Positions 23,281 through 31,162 of a stretch of 32,404 bases of DNA are shown here, piece after piece. The stretch is taken from the NCBI GenBank assembly GCA_019422065.1, contig JAHZEA010000015.1, positions 12,114 to 44,517 on the forward strand, given 5' to 3'. The notes under the pieces are model-generated. The model made no database searches, was not told the origin of the DNA, and worked only from the letters and a program-made list of their open reading frames with translations. Made by a program: the position numbers and the translations under genes. This DNA comes from Lachnospiraceae bacterium. GTDB taxonomy: Bacteria; Bacillota; Clostridia; Lachnospirales; Anaerotignaceae. The first letter of the stretch is position 1. Every line of letters starts with the position of its first letter.

Positions 23281-24558
23281 ATGGCAGAAAAAACACAGCT
23301 TCATTCCACAGAGGAAATACAGGAAAAAGTTGTTTTAGTCGGTATTGACTTAAATAATGGAAATACAGATGTTGACGCATGTCTTGACGAACTAAGCAGG
23401 CTTATAGAAACAGCCGGAGCTGTAGAAGTAGGCAGGCTTATACAAAAAAGAGAACGTGTTAATCCGGGGCTTTACTTAGGCACAGGAAAGGTTGAGGAAT
23501 TAAAAAATGCCGTTAATGAATTAGGCGCTACAGGTGTAGTTTGTGACGACGAACTTTCACCAGCTCAGCTTAAAAATCTTGAGTCAGCACTTAATACCAA
23601 AGTAATGGACAGAACAATGGTTATACTTGATATATTCGCTAAAAGAGCAATTTCAAGCGAAGGTAAAATTCAGGTAGAGTTGGCACAGCTTAAATATAGG
23701 CTTTCGCGTTTGGCTGGTATTGGTGCATCACTTTCCCGTTTAGGCGGTGGAATAGGTACAAGAGGTCCGGGTGAGAAAAAGCTGGAAACAGACAGGCGTT
23801 ATATAAAAGAACGTATTGGCGAATTAAAAGAAAGCCTTGAGGAAATAAGAACTCATAGAGAGCTTTTAAGAACACAAAGGAAAAAGAAGGGTTCTGTTGT
23901 AGTTTCACTGGTTGGTTATACCAATGCCGGAAAATCGACTATATTAAACGCTATTACCAACGCTGGTGTTTTGGAAGAGGATAAGCTTTTTGCTACTCTT
24001 GATACTACAACGCGTTTGGCTCAGCTTCCGGGTGGAACTAATATAATGCTTACTGATACAGTAGGCTTTATACAAAAGCTTTCTCACCACCTTATAGAGG
24101 CTTTTAAGGCTACACTTGAAGAACTTCAATATGCAGATATACTGCTGCATGTAGTAGATGCCTCAGACCCTTCGGCTGACGAGCATATGAAGGTTGTATA
24201 CGATACACTTAAAGACTTGGGCTGTGAAGGTAAGCCGGTAATAACTGTATTTAATAAAATGGATTTAGCCGGTAATATTCATGTTCCGGAAGATAAAAAG
24301 AGCCTTTCACAAATAACCATATCAGCTAAAAACAGTGAAGACTTAGACAAGCTTTTGGCAGAAACCGAAAGAGTATTAAAGACATTCAGAAAATGTACCA
24401 AAGTTTTGATACCTTATTCAGAAGGCGGTTTTTTAAACAGTATATATGGTAAATGCGAGATTATAAGTGAAGAACATACTTTTGAAGGTACGCTTATTGA
24501 GGCATATATGGATGATGAAACTGTTTCACGTTTAAAAGATTATATTGTAACAGATTAA
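23281..24558 (+). CDS. hflX: Ribosome-splitting GTPase HflX
   Basis: 425 residues: N-terminal nucleotide-binding HflX domain (KRERVNPGLYLGTGKVEEL, glycine-rich linker GIGTRGPGEKKLETDRR), then a coiled helical linker, then a G domain with P-loop GYTNAGKS (212-219), DTVGFI and NKMD, and a short C-terminal domain. HflX rescues stalled or heat-damaged ribosomes by splitting them. ATG 23281 has GGAG at correct spacing; an in-frame GTG at 23272 overlaps that site and is rejected. It likely shares a transcript with the upstream aminotransferase-like gene, ended by the hairpin at 24651-24702. Confidence 0.96.
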   Translation: MAEKTQLHSTEEIQEKVVLVGIDLNNGNTDVDACLDELSRLIETAGAVEVGRLIQKRERVNPGLYLGTGKVEELKNAVNELGATGVVCDDELSPAQLKNLESALNTKVMDRTMVILDIFAKRAISSEGKIQVELAQLKYRLSRLAGIGASLSRLGGGIGTRGPGEKKLETDRRYIKERIGELKESLEEIRTHRELLRTQRKKKGSVVVSLVGYTNAGKSTILNAITNAGVLEEDKLFATLDTTTRLAQLPGGTNIMLTDTVGFIQKLSHHLIEAFKATLEELQYADILLHVVDASDPSADEHMKVVYDTLKDLGCEGKPVITVFNKMDLAGNIHVPEDKKSLSQITISAKNSEDLDKLLAETERVLKTFRKCTKVLIPYSEGGFLNSIYGKCEIISEEHTFEGTLIEAYMDDETVSRLKDYIVTD

Positions 24559-24650
24559 AGCTATAAAAAACTAAATTAAAAAGTATTTGATTAGGCTTAA
24601 GCCATAAGCTTAAGATATTGCGTAAAACAAATTAAATACAAGCGGATTTT

Positions 24651-24704
24651 AAATGCTGAATAAGTTTTACTGTGATTAAACAGTTACATTTATTCAGCAT
24701 TTTT
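24651..24704 (+). terminator. Terminator of hflX
   Basis: AAATGCTGAATAA (24651-24663) pairs with TTATTCAGCATTT (24690-24702); an inner ACTG/CAGT stem extends the hairpin. TTTT follows. A separate short hairpin CTTAAGC-CATAA-GCTTAAG lies upstream at 24596-24614. Confidence 0.75.
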
Positions 24705-24763
24705 AAAATGATTTGATATAAAAACATTAATTTTGGTTTTTCAAAACAAGTCAAAAGTACAAT

Positions 24764-24810
24764 AAAAAGCCTTAAATTGCTAAAAGTAAGTAAGCAGTTT
24801 AAGGCTTTTT
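24764..24810. terminator. Bidirectional terminator between convergent genes
   Basis: An 18-bp stem with one G-U pair (24764-24781 / 24793-24810) starts with five A and ends with five T, so it works in both directions. It separates hflX (plus) from the PurF-like gene (minus). Confidence 0.93.
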
Positions 24811-24846
24811 GTTATAAGCTGAAAATTTATATTTAATTATGATTTA

Positions 24847-26268
24847 TTATTCTTTTCCGTTCCAGCAGTATGTGCATACTTTGTTGCGGTCAATTCCTAT
24901 AGCCTCTAAAAGACCGTCTAATGACTGATAGCCAAGGGAATTAAAACCAAGCTTTTCACATATTGTTTTAAGCATGCATTTGCCTCTTTCTGTTGTTGAA
25001 TCGGCATATTCCTCTAAATGTTTCTGGCCTTCGTCGCCTTCAAGCTCCTGAATAGTTCTGCGGGCAATAAGCTCCATATCAGAATTACTTCTGGAGAAGT
25101 TAAGATATTTACAGCCATACATTATAGGAGGACAAGCAGAGCGCATGTGTATTTCTGCGGCATGAGCGCTGAAAAGAAAATCAACTGTTTCTCTAAGCTG
25201 TGTACCACGAACAATAGAGTCATCTACAAAAAGAAGCTTTTTGCCGTTTATAAGTTCTGGCACAGGTATCTGTTTCATTTTAGCTACCTGATTGCGCACT
25301 GACTGGTTTGCAGGCATAAATGAACGAGGCCATGTAGGTGTATACTTAACAAAAGGACGTGCAAAAGCATAGCCGCTTTCTTTTGAATAGCCTATAGCAT
25401 GTGGAAGGCCTGAATCTGGAACACCAGCAACATAATCAACATCAGGTAAAGTGCCGTTTTTCTTTTCATTGCGGGCCATAATTTCACCGTTGCGGTAGCG
25501 CATTACCTCAACATTTTTGCCTTCGTAATTTGAGTTAGGGTATCCGTAATATGTCCAAAGAAAAGCGCATATTTTCATTTCTTCTCCGGCAGGGGATACT
25601 GTTTCATACCCGTCTGGAGTTATTTTAACTATCTCGTGCGGACCAAGCTCGTAAGCGTTTTCATAGCCTAATTTTTGATAAGCAAATGACTCGAAAGATA
25701 CGCAGTATCCGTTTTCGTTTTTGCCTATAAGCACAGGAAGGCGGCCGAGTTTGTCACGGGCAGCTATTATTCCTTCAGGTGTAAGTATTAATACTGTTGC
25801 AGAACCGTCTATTAATTCCTGAGCATGGAGTATACCGGATACTATGTCATCTTTTTGATTTATAAGGGCCGCAATAAGCTCTGTAGCATTAACTTTTCCT
25901 GAGCTCATAGCCATAAACTGATGGCCATGGTCTGAGAAGTATTCCTTAATAAGTTCTTCGGCATTATTTATAGCGCCTACTGTAGTAATGGCGTAAAGGC
26001 CTAAATGAGAACGCACTAAAAGTGGCTGAGGGTCGCTGTCGCTTATGCAGCCTATACCTGAACAGCCGTGAAAATCTATTAAATCCTTATCAAACTTAGT
26101 ACGAAAAGGAGTGTTTTCGATATTGTGTATTTGGCGTTGAAATCCGTACTGAGGGTCGTATATAGTCATACCACCTCTGCGTGTACCCAAATGTGAATGA
26201 TAATCAACTCCAAAAAAAACATCAAGCGCACAATCTGTCTTGGAAGTAACTCCAAAAAAACCGCCCAT
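24847..26268 (-). CDS. PurF-like amidophosphoribosyltransferase paralogue lacking catalytic Cys
   Basis: 473 residues with an N-terminal Ntn-hydrolase glutaminase-like domain (1 to about 230) and a C-terminal phosphoribosyltransferase domain with PRPP loop LLFVDDSIVRGTQLRE. True PurF begins MCG so that Cys becomes the N-terminal nucleophile; this protein begins MGGFFGV, with no Cys until residue 13. Cysteines near ICAFLW, GCKYLNF and the C-terminal CTYC are placed like the 4Fe-4S ligands of Bacillus PurF. I recall such MGGFFG paralogues as recurrent in Clostridia; they would need free ammonia or do something else. It stands alone, away from purine genes. GGGAGG precedes the ATG at 26268. Confidence 0.88.
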   Translation of the reverse strand: MGGFFGVTSKTDCALDVFFGVDYHSHLGTRRGGMTIYDPQYGFQRQIHNIENTPFRTKFDKDLIDFHGCSGIGCISDSDPQPLLVRSHLGLYAITTVGAINNAEELIKEYFSDHGHQFMAMSSGKVNATELIAALINQKDDIVSGILHAQELIDGSATVLILTPEGIIAARDKLGRLPVLIGKNENGYCVSFESFAYQKLGYENAYELGPHEIVKITPDGYETVSPAGEEMKICAFLWTYYGYPNSNYEGKNVEVMRYRNGEIMARNEKKNGTLPDVDYVAGVPDSGLPHAIGYSKESGYAFARPFVKYTPTWPRSFMPANQSVRNQVAKMKQIPVPELINGKKLLFVDDSIVRGTQLRETVDFLFSAHAAEIHMRSACPPIMYGCKYLNFSRSNSDMELIARRTIQELEGDEGQKHLEEYADSTTERGKCMLKTICEKLGFNSLGYQSLDGLLEAIGIDRNKVCTYCWNGKE

Positions 26269-26331
26269 TGTTAAATTCCTCCCAGTTTATAAATATAGTA
26301 TTTCTGAATATGCCTCAAATGAGTTTATATG

Positions 26332-26376
26332 TCGGTATTAAGCCATAAACTATAAAGCTTGGCTTATATATGCCGA
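26332..26376 (-). promoter_or_regulatory. 5' leader hairpin of the PurF-like gene
   Basis: On the minus strand CGGCATATATAAGCC near the expected transcript start pairs with GGCTTA and CCGA (26344-26339 and 26335-26332), giving two short stems with an internal loop. It does not resemble a purine riboswitch or PurBox. Function unknown. Confidence 0.35.
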
Positions 26377-26380
26377 TTAC

Positions 26381-26407
26381 ATTATAGGATAAGAATTATT
26401 TTATCAA
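26381..26407 (-). promoter_or_regulatory. Promoter of the PurF-like gene
   Basis: Minus strand TTGATA (26407-26402), 15-nt spacer, perfect TATAAT (26386-26381); TTTGAT with a 16-nt spacer is an alternative. The remaining 26410-26667 is AT-rich divergent spacer in which I see no gene. Confidence 0.55.
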
Positions 26408-26667
26408 ATATAGTAGGTTCATTCAATTGCTTAGTGCATGATTTTTTGCAAAAACTATAAATTTTTATTATTTTCGGCAAATTTTACGTTATGTTTACAT
26501 TAGTGGTGTTGTAAATAGAATAAAATTATTATACTTTTTTGCTTTAATTTTTTTAAATATAGAATTTATTATTCACTTTTTTTTAAATCTTATATTCTCT
26601 TTATTGTAATATTGGCAAAACATATAATTCTGATTAAAGGGCAGAATAAAGCGTAAAGAGGTGTTAT

Positions 26668-27327
26668 ATGTTATTTCAATTAGCAGCAGCGCCGGCGGCT
26701 ATGTTGGCGTTATTTGTATTTTTTAAAGATAGATACGAAGAAGAACCTTATTATATGCTTATAACTTCTGTGGTTTTTGGCTTTTTATCATGCGGATATG
26801 TTTTAGGGCTGGATTTAGCTATAGAAAAACTTCCTTTGTCCCAAGGAAGTTTGTTTTCGGTTTTTGTACTTTCTGCTGGAACCGAGGAATTTATAAAGCT
26901 TGTATTTGTGTTTTTTATAAGCTTTAAAAACAGGCATTTGAACGAGCCATTTGATGCTGTAGTATACAGCTCTTATGTATGTTTGGGCTTTGCTTGGGCC
27001 GAAAACATAATATATGTTTTTTCGCCTGAGCTTGGCGGTGTAAATACGGCTTTTATGAGGGCAATTTTTTCAGTCCCGGGGCATTTTCTTTTTTCTGTTT
27101 TAATGGGGTACAATTTGGCGTCTTTTACGTATTATAAAAAGGGGATTAAATACTTGGCGTATTCTTTTTTATTCCCGTATACAGCTCATGCGGTTTATAA
27201 TTTGATTTTAATTTGGGAAAATAACATGTATCTTTTATTTTTTATTCCGTACCTTTTATTTTTATGGATTTACTGTTTAAAAAAGATGAAGCTGCTAAGC
27301 ATCAAATCACCATTTAAAAAGGTTTAA
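26668..27327 (+). CDS. prsW: PrsW-like intramembrane metalloprotease
   Basis: 219 residues with about seven to eight spans. The conserved motifs of PrsW are present: KDRYEEEP after span 1, GTEEFIK with Glu73-Glu74, FAWAENIIY with Glu112, PGHFLFS with His139, and AHAVYN with His174. In B. subtilis PrsW cuts the anti-sigma factor RsiW at site 1; C. difficile PrsW acts on RsiT. No anti-sigma or sigma gene is adjacent, so the substrate lies elsewhere. GAGGTG precedes the ATG. The small membrane protein gene follows after 135 nt. Confidence 0.92.
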   Translation: MLFQLAAAPAAMLALFVFFKDRYEEEPYYMLITSVVFGFLSCGYVLGLDLAIEKLPLSQGSLFSVFVLSAGTEEFIKLVFVFFISFKNRHLNEPFDAVVYSSYVCLGFAWAENIIYVFSPELGGVNTAFMRAIFSVPGHFLFSVLMGYNLASFTYYKKGIKYLAYSFLFPYTAHAVYNLILIWENNMYLLFFIPYLLFLWIYCLKKMKLLSIKSPFKKV

Positions 27328-27462
27328 TAAAATGTATTTGTTATTGATATACGGTAATAATAGATTAAGGCAGGTTTTTGATGAAAAATCAGTGTTTTAC
27401 CAGAAATAAAAAAGATGTGGTTTGAGCTATTAAAAAATATTAAACCATAAGGAGGAAAGTGT

Positions 27463-27705
27463 ATGAAACATTTTGGAATTGATGAAGTGAGAGATATGTT
27501 AAAGGATGTAAGAAATACAGAAGAAAAAAAGTCGATGTATATTATATTGGGTGCTTTGGCAGCTATTGCTTTAGGCGCTATGGGTATAGCAGCAATAGTT
27601 ATTAAAAAGCACTGCTGTGCCTGCGACGATTATGATTACTATGATGACTGGGAAAATGATTACGAAACAGATGATGAAATTAACGACGAAAAACAAGATG
27701 AGTAA
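27463..27705 (+). CDS. Small single-span protein with Cys cluster and acidic tail
   Basis: 80 residues: an amphipathic charged N-terminal helix (DEVRDMLKDVRNTEEKK), a membrane span at about residues 26-46, the motif KKHCCACDDYDYYDDWE, and a strongly acidic Tyr/Asp-rich tail to the end. AAGGAGG 7 nt before the ATG and a terminator 20 nt after the stop mark a real gene. I do not recognise a family with known function. The CCAC cluster just past the membrane could bind metal or be acylated; that is inference. A TGGTTT/AAACCA repeat lies just upstream of the ribosome binding site. Confidence 0.78.
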   Translation: MKHFGIDEVRDMLKDVRNTEEKKSMYIILGALAAIALGAMGIAAIVIKKHCCACDDYDYYDDWENDYETDDEINDEKQDE

Positions 27706-27725
27706 TTTATTGTTTTAATTTAGTA

Positions 27726-27765
27726 AAAAGCAGTATTTGGTAATAAACAGATACTGCTTTTATTT
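27726..27765 (+). terminator. Intrinsic terminator
   Basis: AAAAGCAGTAT (27726-27736) pairs with ATACTGCTTTT (27751-27761), extended by TG/CA pairs inside; T-rich run follows. Confidence 0.85.
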
Positions 27766-27983
27766 ATTTTTAATCAAATAAAACATTGATATTATGAGTA
27801 TTATTCATAGTATATTTGTTCCGTTACTAAATTTTAGTTGATTAAATTTTAATAATTCTTTTTGAATTTTATGTTTTGTTTAATATAAATAATAAATCAA
27901 AATTTATATAGCTTTTTTAGTCATAAATTTACATAAAATTATAGTTTCTTTTTGTGATAGATTAGTATTTTGACTAAATAAAA

Positions 27984-28012
27984 TTGACTCTTTTTAACGT
28001 ATGTGGTAAAAT
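27984..28012 (+). promoter_or_regulatory. Promoter of the secreted esterase gene
   Basis: TTGACT at 27984-27989, 17-nt spacer, TAAAAT at 28007-28012; about 40 nt of leader. The 27766-27983 spacer upstream is very AT-rich, with no gene seen. Confidence 0.75.
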
Positions 28013-28058
28013 ATTTTTGGTTTTATTATAACCATATATTTTTTAAGGAGGTTTTGTT

Positions 28059-29480
28059 ATGAAAAGGAATTTTTTAAAGGCATCATCTCTTTTGATTGCC
28101 GCAGCTCTTTTAACACAAACATCAGCTACTGTATTTGCTGGAGAGTATACAGTGCAGAAAGGTGACTGTTTATGGAAAATAGCACCTAAATATAATACTG
28201 TTTGGCAGCAGCTGGCTGAGATGAACGAGCTTAAGAATCCTGACCTTATTTTCCCTGGACAAATTCTTAAAGTTCCTGATTTAGCAACTGAAGAAGTTAA
28301 GGAAGAACCTGCTGAGGAAATTCCTGCAACTGAAATTGAAAAACCTGCTGAACAGACACCTGCAACTGAAACACCAGCTGTAGAAGAAACTGTTCTGGAA
28401 GCAACAGCAGAGCTTACATCTCTTGGTGTGGCTGATATTTCTATGACAGGCACAACGCTTGAACCAGATTTTTCAGCAGATGTTACAGAATATACAGTTA
28501 ATGTTCAGGATGATATATATGGCGTAAAAGTTACACCAACAGCAGAGGAAGGCGCTGTTATTACAGTTGACGGAAACGCTCTTAATGAAGATGGCAGCTA
28601 TATAATACCTCTTGCTGAAACTTACGAAAGCTACGGAATAGATTATTCAGTAGATTCAGTTATTAAAGTAGTTAACGGAGATGCTGAAAAAGAATACAAA
28701 ATACATATTGTAAGAGATAACGCCGCTGACGTTTACGCTCTTTTTGAGGAGCGCACTTATGAGGATGCAGAAACAGGACTTACAGTTCCTTACGAGTTAT
28801 ATGTTCCTTCAAACTATGACCCAGCAAAAGAGTATCCTGTAGTTTACGTTCTTCATGGCGCAGGCCAGAGAGCACAGTCCACAGATATGCTTTTAAAGAG
28901 ATATCAGTCAGCTACTATTTGGGCAAAAGATTCTGAAGCCGGAATTAACGAATGTATAGTTGTTTCACCTCAGGTAGTAGGTGAAGACGGCAATGGCTGG
29001 ACACAGTTTATGGTAGAATATGATAAAGTTGGAGAAGTTGAAAATCCTTATGAGTTCCAAGACTGGAGCATTGCAGGACACAACCTTTTACAGGAAATAA
29101 AGAAAGAATACAGTGTAGATGAAAACAGAATTTATGCAACAGGTTTGTCAATGGGCGGATTTGGTTCATTTGCAGTTGCTGTTGCTTATCCTGATGAGTT
29201 TGCAGCTATAGTTCCTGTATGCGGTGGACTTGACCCTGAAAAAGCGTCAGTGCTTAAAGACAAAGTTGCTATTTGGTTATTCCACGCAAAAGATGACCCA
29301 GCTGTATCTTATGATTTATACGGAGCTACAACTATAGCTGCTCTTGATGAAGCTGGCGTTGATTACAAGGCAACAATTTATGAGCCGGGCGAAGTATTCT
29401 ACCCAAATGCACACTTTGCATGGACTCCTGCTTATGCTAATACTGAAATGAGAACATGGCTTTTTGAGCAGTCAAAATAA
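28059..29480 (+). CDS. Secreted LysM/cadherin-like/alpha-beta-hydrolase esterase
   Basis: 473 residues. A signal peptide (cleavage likely after TVFA, residue 27) is followed by one LysM domain (29-73, YTVQKGDCLWKIAPKY), a Thr/Pro/Glu linker (75-115), a cadherin-like beta-sandwich (about 118-218, FSADVTEYTVNV), and an alpha/beta hydrolase (about 228-473). The triad is probably Ser364 in GLSMGG, Asp412 or Asp413 in HAKDDP, and His452 in NAHFAW; the layout resembles feruloyl/acetyl-xylan or PHB-depolymerase-type esterases. LysM should hold it on peptidoglycan. The substrate is not known. AAGGAGG before the ATG and GCT/GAA/GTT-rich codons suggest high expression. Confidence 0.9.
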   Translation: MKRNFLKASSLLIAAALLTQTSATVFAGEYTVQKGDCLWKIAPKYNTVWQQLAEMNELKNPDLIFPGQILKVPDLATEEVKEEPAEEIPATEIEKPAEQTPATETPAVEETVLEATAELTSLGVADISMTGTTLEPDFSADVTEYTVNVQDDIYGVKVTPTAEEGAVITVDGNALNEDGSYIIPLAETYESYGIDYSVDSVIKVVNGDAEKEYKIHIVRDNAADVYALFEERTYEDAETGLTVPYELYVPSNYDPAKEYPVVYVLHGAGQRAQSTDMLLKRYQSATIWAKDSEAGINECIVVSPQVVGEDGNGWTQFMVEYDKVGEVENPYEFQDWSIAGHNLLQEIKKEYSVDENRIYATGLSMGGFGSFAVAVAYPDEFAAIVPVCGGLDPEKASVLKDKVAIWLFHAKDDPAVSYDLYGATTIAALDEAGVDYKATIYEPGEVFYPNAHFAWTPAYANTEMRTWLFEQSK

Positions 29481-29511
29481 TTGTTAAATAATAATTTATA
29501 GTTAACAGCAG

Positions 29512-29543
29512 GCACCGTCGATTTAGTTCGGCGGTGCTTTTTT
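29512..29543 (+). terminator. Intrinsic terminator of the esterase gene
   Basis: GCACCGTCG (29512-29520) pairs with CGGCGGTGC (29529-29537), one G-U pair, 8-nt loop, six T. Confidence 0.92.
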
Positions 29544-29681
29544 ATGTAAATATGATGTTTTAAAAATATTAAATATTTATCTGTTGAATTTGGTCGAATT
29601 TATGGTACTATTATATTGCTATTACTATGTTTTTATGTGTTTGGGTTAAATTACTATATATGGGAATGAGGTTAATTAGTT

Positions 29682-30992
29682 ATGAATTACGCCGAAACTT
29701 TGGACTATTTACAGGAATTATATGGAATGTTAGGTTATGACTTAGGACTTGACAGGATTTATGCTCTAATGGATAGCATGTCAAACCCTCAGGATAAACT
29801 GAAAGTTATACATGTTGCCGGAACAAACGGAAAAGGTTCAATTTGTTCAATGGTTTCAAGCGTGCTTATGACAGCTGGTTATAAAGTTGGTGTTTATACA
29901 TCGCCTCATTTGGAAAAATACAACGAAAGAATAACTATTGATGGTAAACAGATATCAGATGAGGATTTTGCTAAATATTTAACTGATGTAAAAGAGCACT
30001 GTGAAATGATAGTTAAAAACGGTGTAGGCCAGCCTACAATTTTTGAAGTTGTTACTGCTGCTGCTTTTAAATATTTTTATGATAACAAAGTTGATTATGT
30101 AGTGCTTGAAGTTGGAATGGGCGGCAGATGTGACGCTACAAATATTGTTAAAAAGCCGGAATGCTCTATTATTGCTTCAATTAGTCTTGACCATATGGAA
30201 TATTTGGGCGATACTTTAGGCAAAATAGCTTATGAAAAGGGTGGTATAATTAAATCCGGCGCTCCTACAGTGCTTTTAACAGATAATGAGGAAATTTACA
30301 GTGTTATAAAAGATATTTGCAATGAAAAAGGCTCAAAGCTGTACCACGCTAGAAATACAGGCGCTAATATAATTAAACAGGATATTCACGGAACTGTTTT
30401 TGACGTTGAAAATGAAGTTGTTTCTTTTAAGAATGTTAATATAAGTCTTTTAGGTGAATATCAGATAATAAATGCCACTGAAGTTCTTATGGCTTTTAAG
30501 GCTATGAAAGATAACGGAATGGTTATTAGTGATGATACTATAAAAGAAGGCATTGCTAAGGCTAAATGGAATGGAAGAATGGAGATAGTTGAGAATAATC
30601 CTATGGTTATTCTTGATGGAGCTCATAATATAGACGGAATATCAATGCTTTTTAAATCACTTAAAAAGTATTTCTCGGATAAAAATATCACAATGCTTAT
30701 AGGTATTTTAGGCGATAAAGAATACGAAAAAATGCTTGAGCTTATTATGCCTATTGCAAATAAAGCTGTTTTTACAGAGCCTCACAGCAACAGAAAATGG
30801 GATGTTACAGAGGTTTCACATTTGGTTGAAAAGTATAATACCGAAATTCACATAGAAAAAGATATTGATAAAGCTTACAGCCTTGCAAAATCAATAACTG
30901 ATAAAGAAGATGTTGTTGTATGTGCCGGCTCGCTTTATCTTATTGGTGAGCTTTATAAGCTTGCCAGAAAATCTGAAGGGAGTGCAATATGA
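29682..30992 (+). CDS. folC: Folylpolyglutamate/dihydrofolate synthase
   Basis: 436 residues, full length. ATP-binding loop HVAGTNGKGSICSM near residue 45, VVLEVGMGGRCDATN, the SLDHMEYLGDTLGKIAYEKGGIIK segment whose Lys is typically carbamylated, and DGAHNIDG in the C-terminal ligase domain. It adds glutamates to folates, and many members also make dihydrofolate from dihydropteroate. A GAGG about 12 nt upstream supports the ATG. Its stop overlaps the next gene's start (ATGA), so translation is coupled. Confidence 0.96.
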   Translation: MNYAETLDYLQELYGMLGYDLGLDRIYALMDSMSNPQDKLKVIHVAGTNGKGSICSMVSSVLMTAGYKVGVYTSPHLEKYNERITIDGKQISDEDFAKYLTDVKEHCEMIVKNGVGQPTIFEVVTAAAFKYFYDNKVDYVVLEVGMGGRCDATNIVKKPECSIIASISLDHMEYLGDTLGKIAYEKGGIIKSGAPTVLLTDNEEIYSVIKDICNEKGSKLYHARNTGANIIKQDIHGTVFDVENEVVSFKNVNISLLGEYQIINATEVLMAFKAMKDNGMVISDDTIKEGIAKAKWNGRMEIVENNPMVILDGAHNIDGISMLFKSLKKYFSDKNITMLIGILGDKEYEKMLELIMPIANKAVFTEPHSNRKWDVTEVSHLVEKYNTEIHIEKDIDKAYSLAKSITDKEDVVVCAGSLYLIGELYKLARKSEGSAI

Positions 30993-31162
30993 TTAATTTC
31001 AAGGACGAGATTAAAAAATATGAGCAAATTCTTGAGCTTAATGACATAGAAGACTCTATTCATTCTACCGAAATGAAAGACATAATGGATATGCTTGATT
31101 ATATAGTAAGCCAAAGCAATGGTTCCTTTAAAAGAAGAAGGAGCGGTGCCGATGATTTGTAG
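30989..31162 (+). CDS. 57-residue protein of unknown function
   Basis: The ATG overlaps the folC stop (ATGA) with GGGAG 8 nt upstream, and its end overlaps the following TPR gene by 11 nt, so it is embedded in an operon by overlaps on both sides. The product is charged and probably helical (MINFKDEIKKYEQILEL, MKDIMDMLDYIVSQ) with a basic SFKRRRSG patch near the C-terminus. No family recognised. The tight double overlap is the main evidence that it is expressed; its role may involve the TPR partner. Confidence 0.75.
   Translation: MINFKDEIKKYEQILELNDIEDSIHSTEMKDIMDMLDYIVSQSNGSFKRRRSGADDL

Noticed and set aside
24596..24614. CTTAAGC-CATAA-GCTTAAG hairpin after hflX as a terminator
   Set aside because: A perfect 7-bp stem but without a U-tract; the stronger hairpin at 24651-24702 is the better terminator.
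26332..26376. Purine riboswitch or PurBox upstream of the PurF-like gene
   Set aside because: The inverted repeat lacks the three-way-junction core of the purine aptamer and no CGAA-type PurR boxes are seen.
27381..27425. 14-codon ORF (ATGAAAAATCAG...) before the 80-residue gene
   Set aside because: No good ribosome binding site and nothing recognisable; may be chance.
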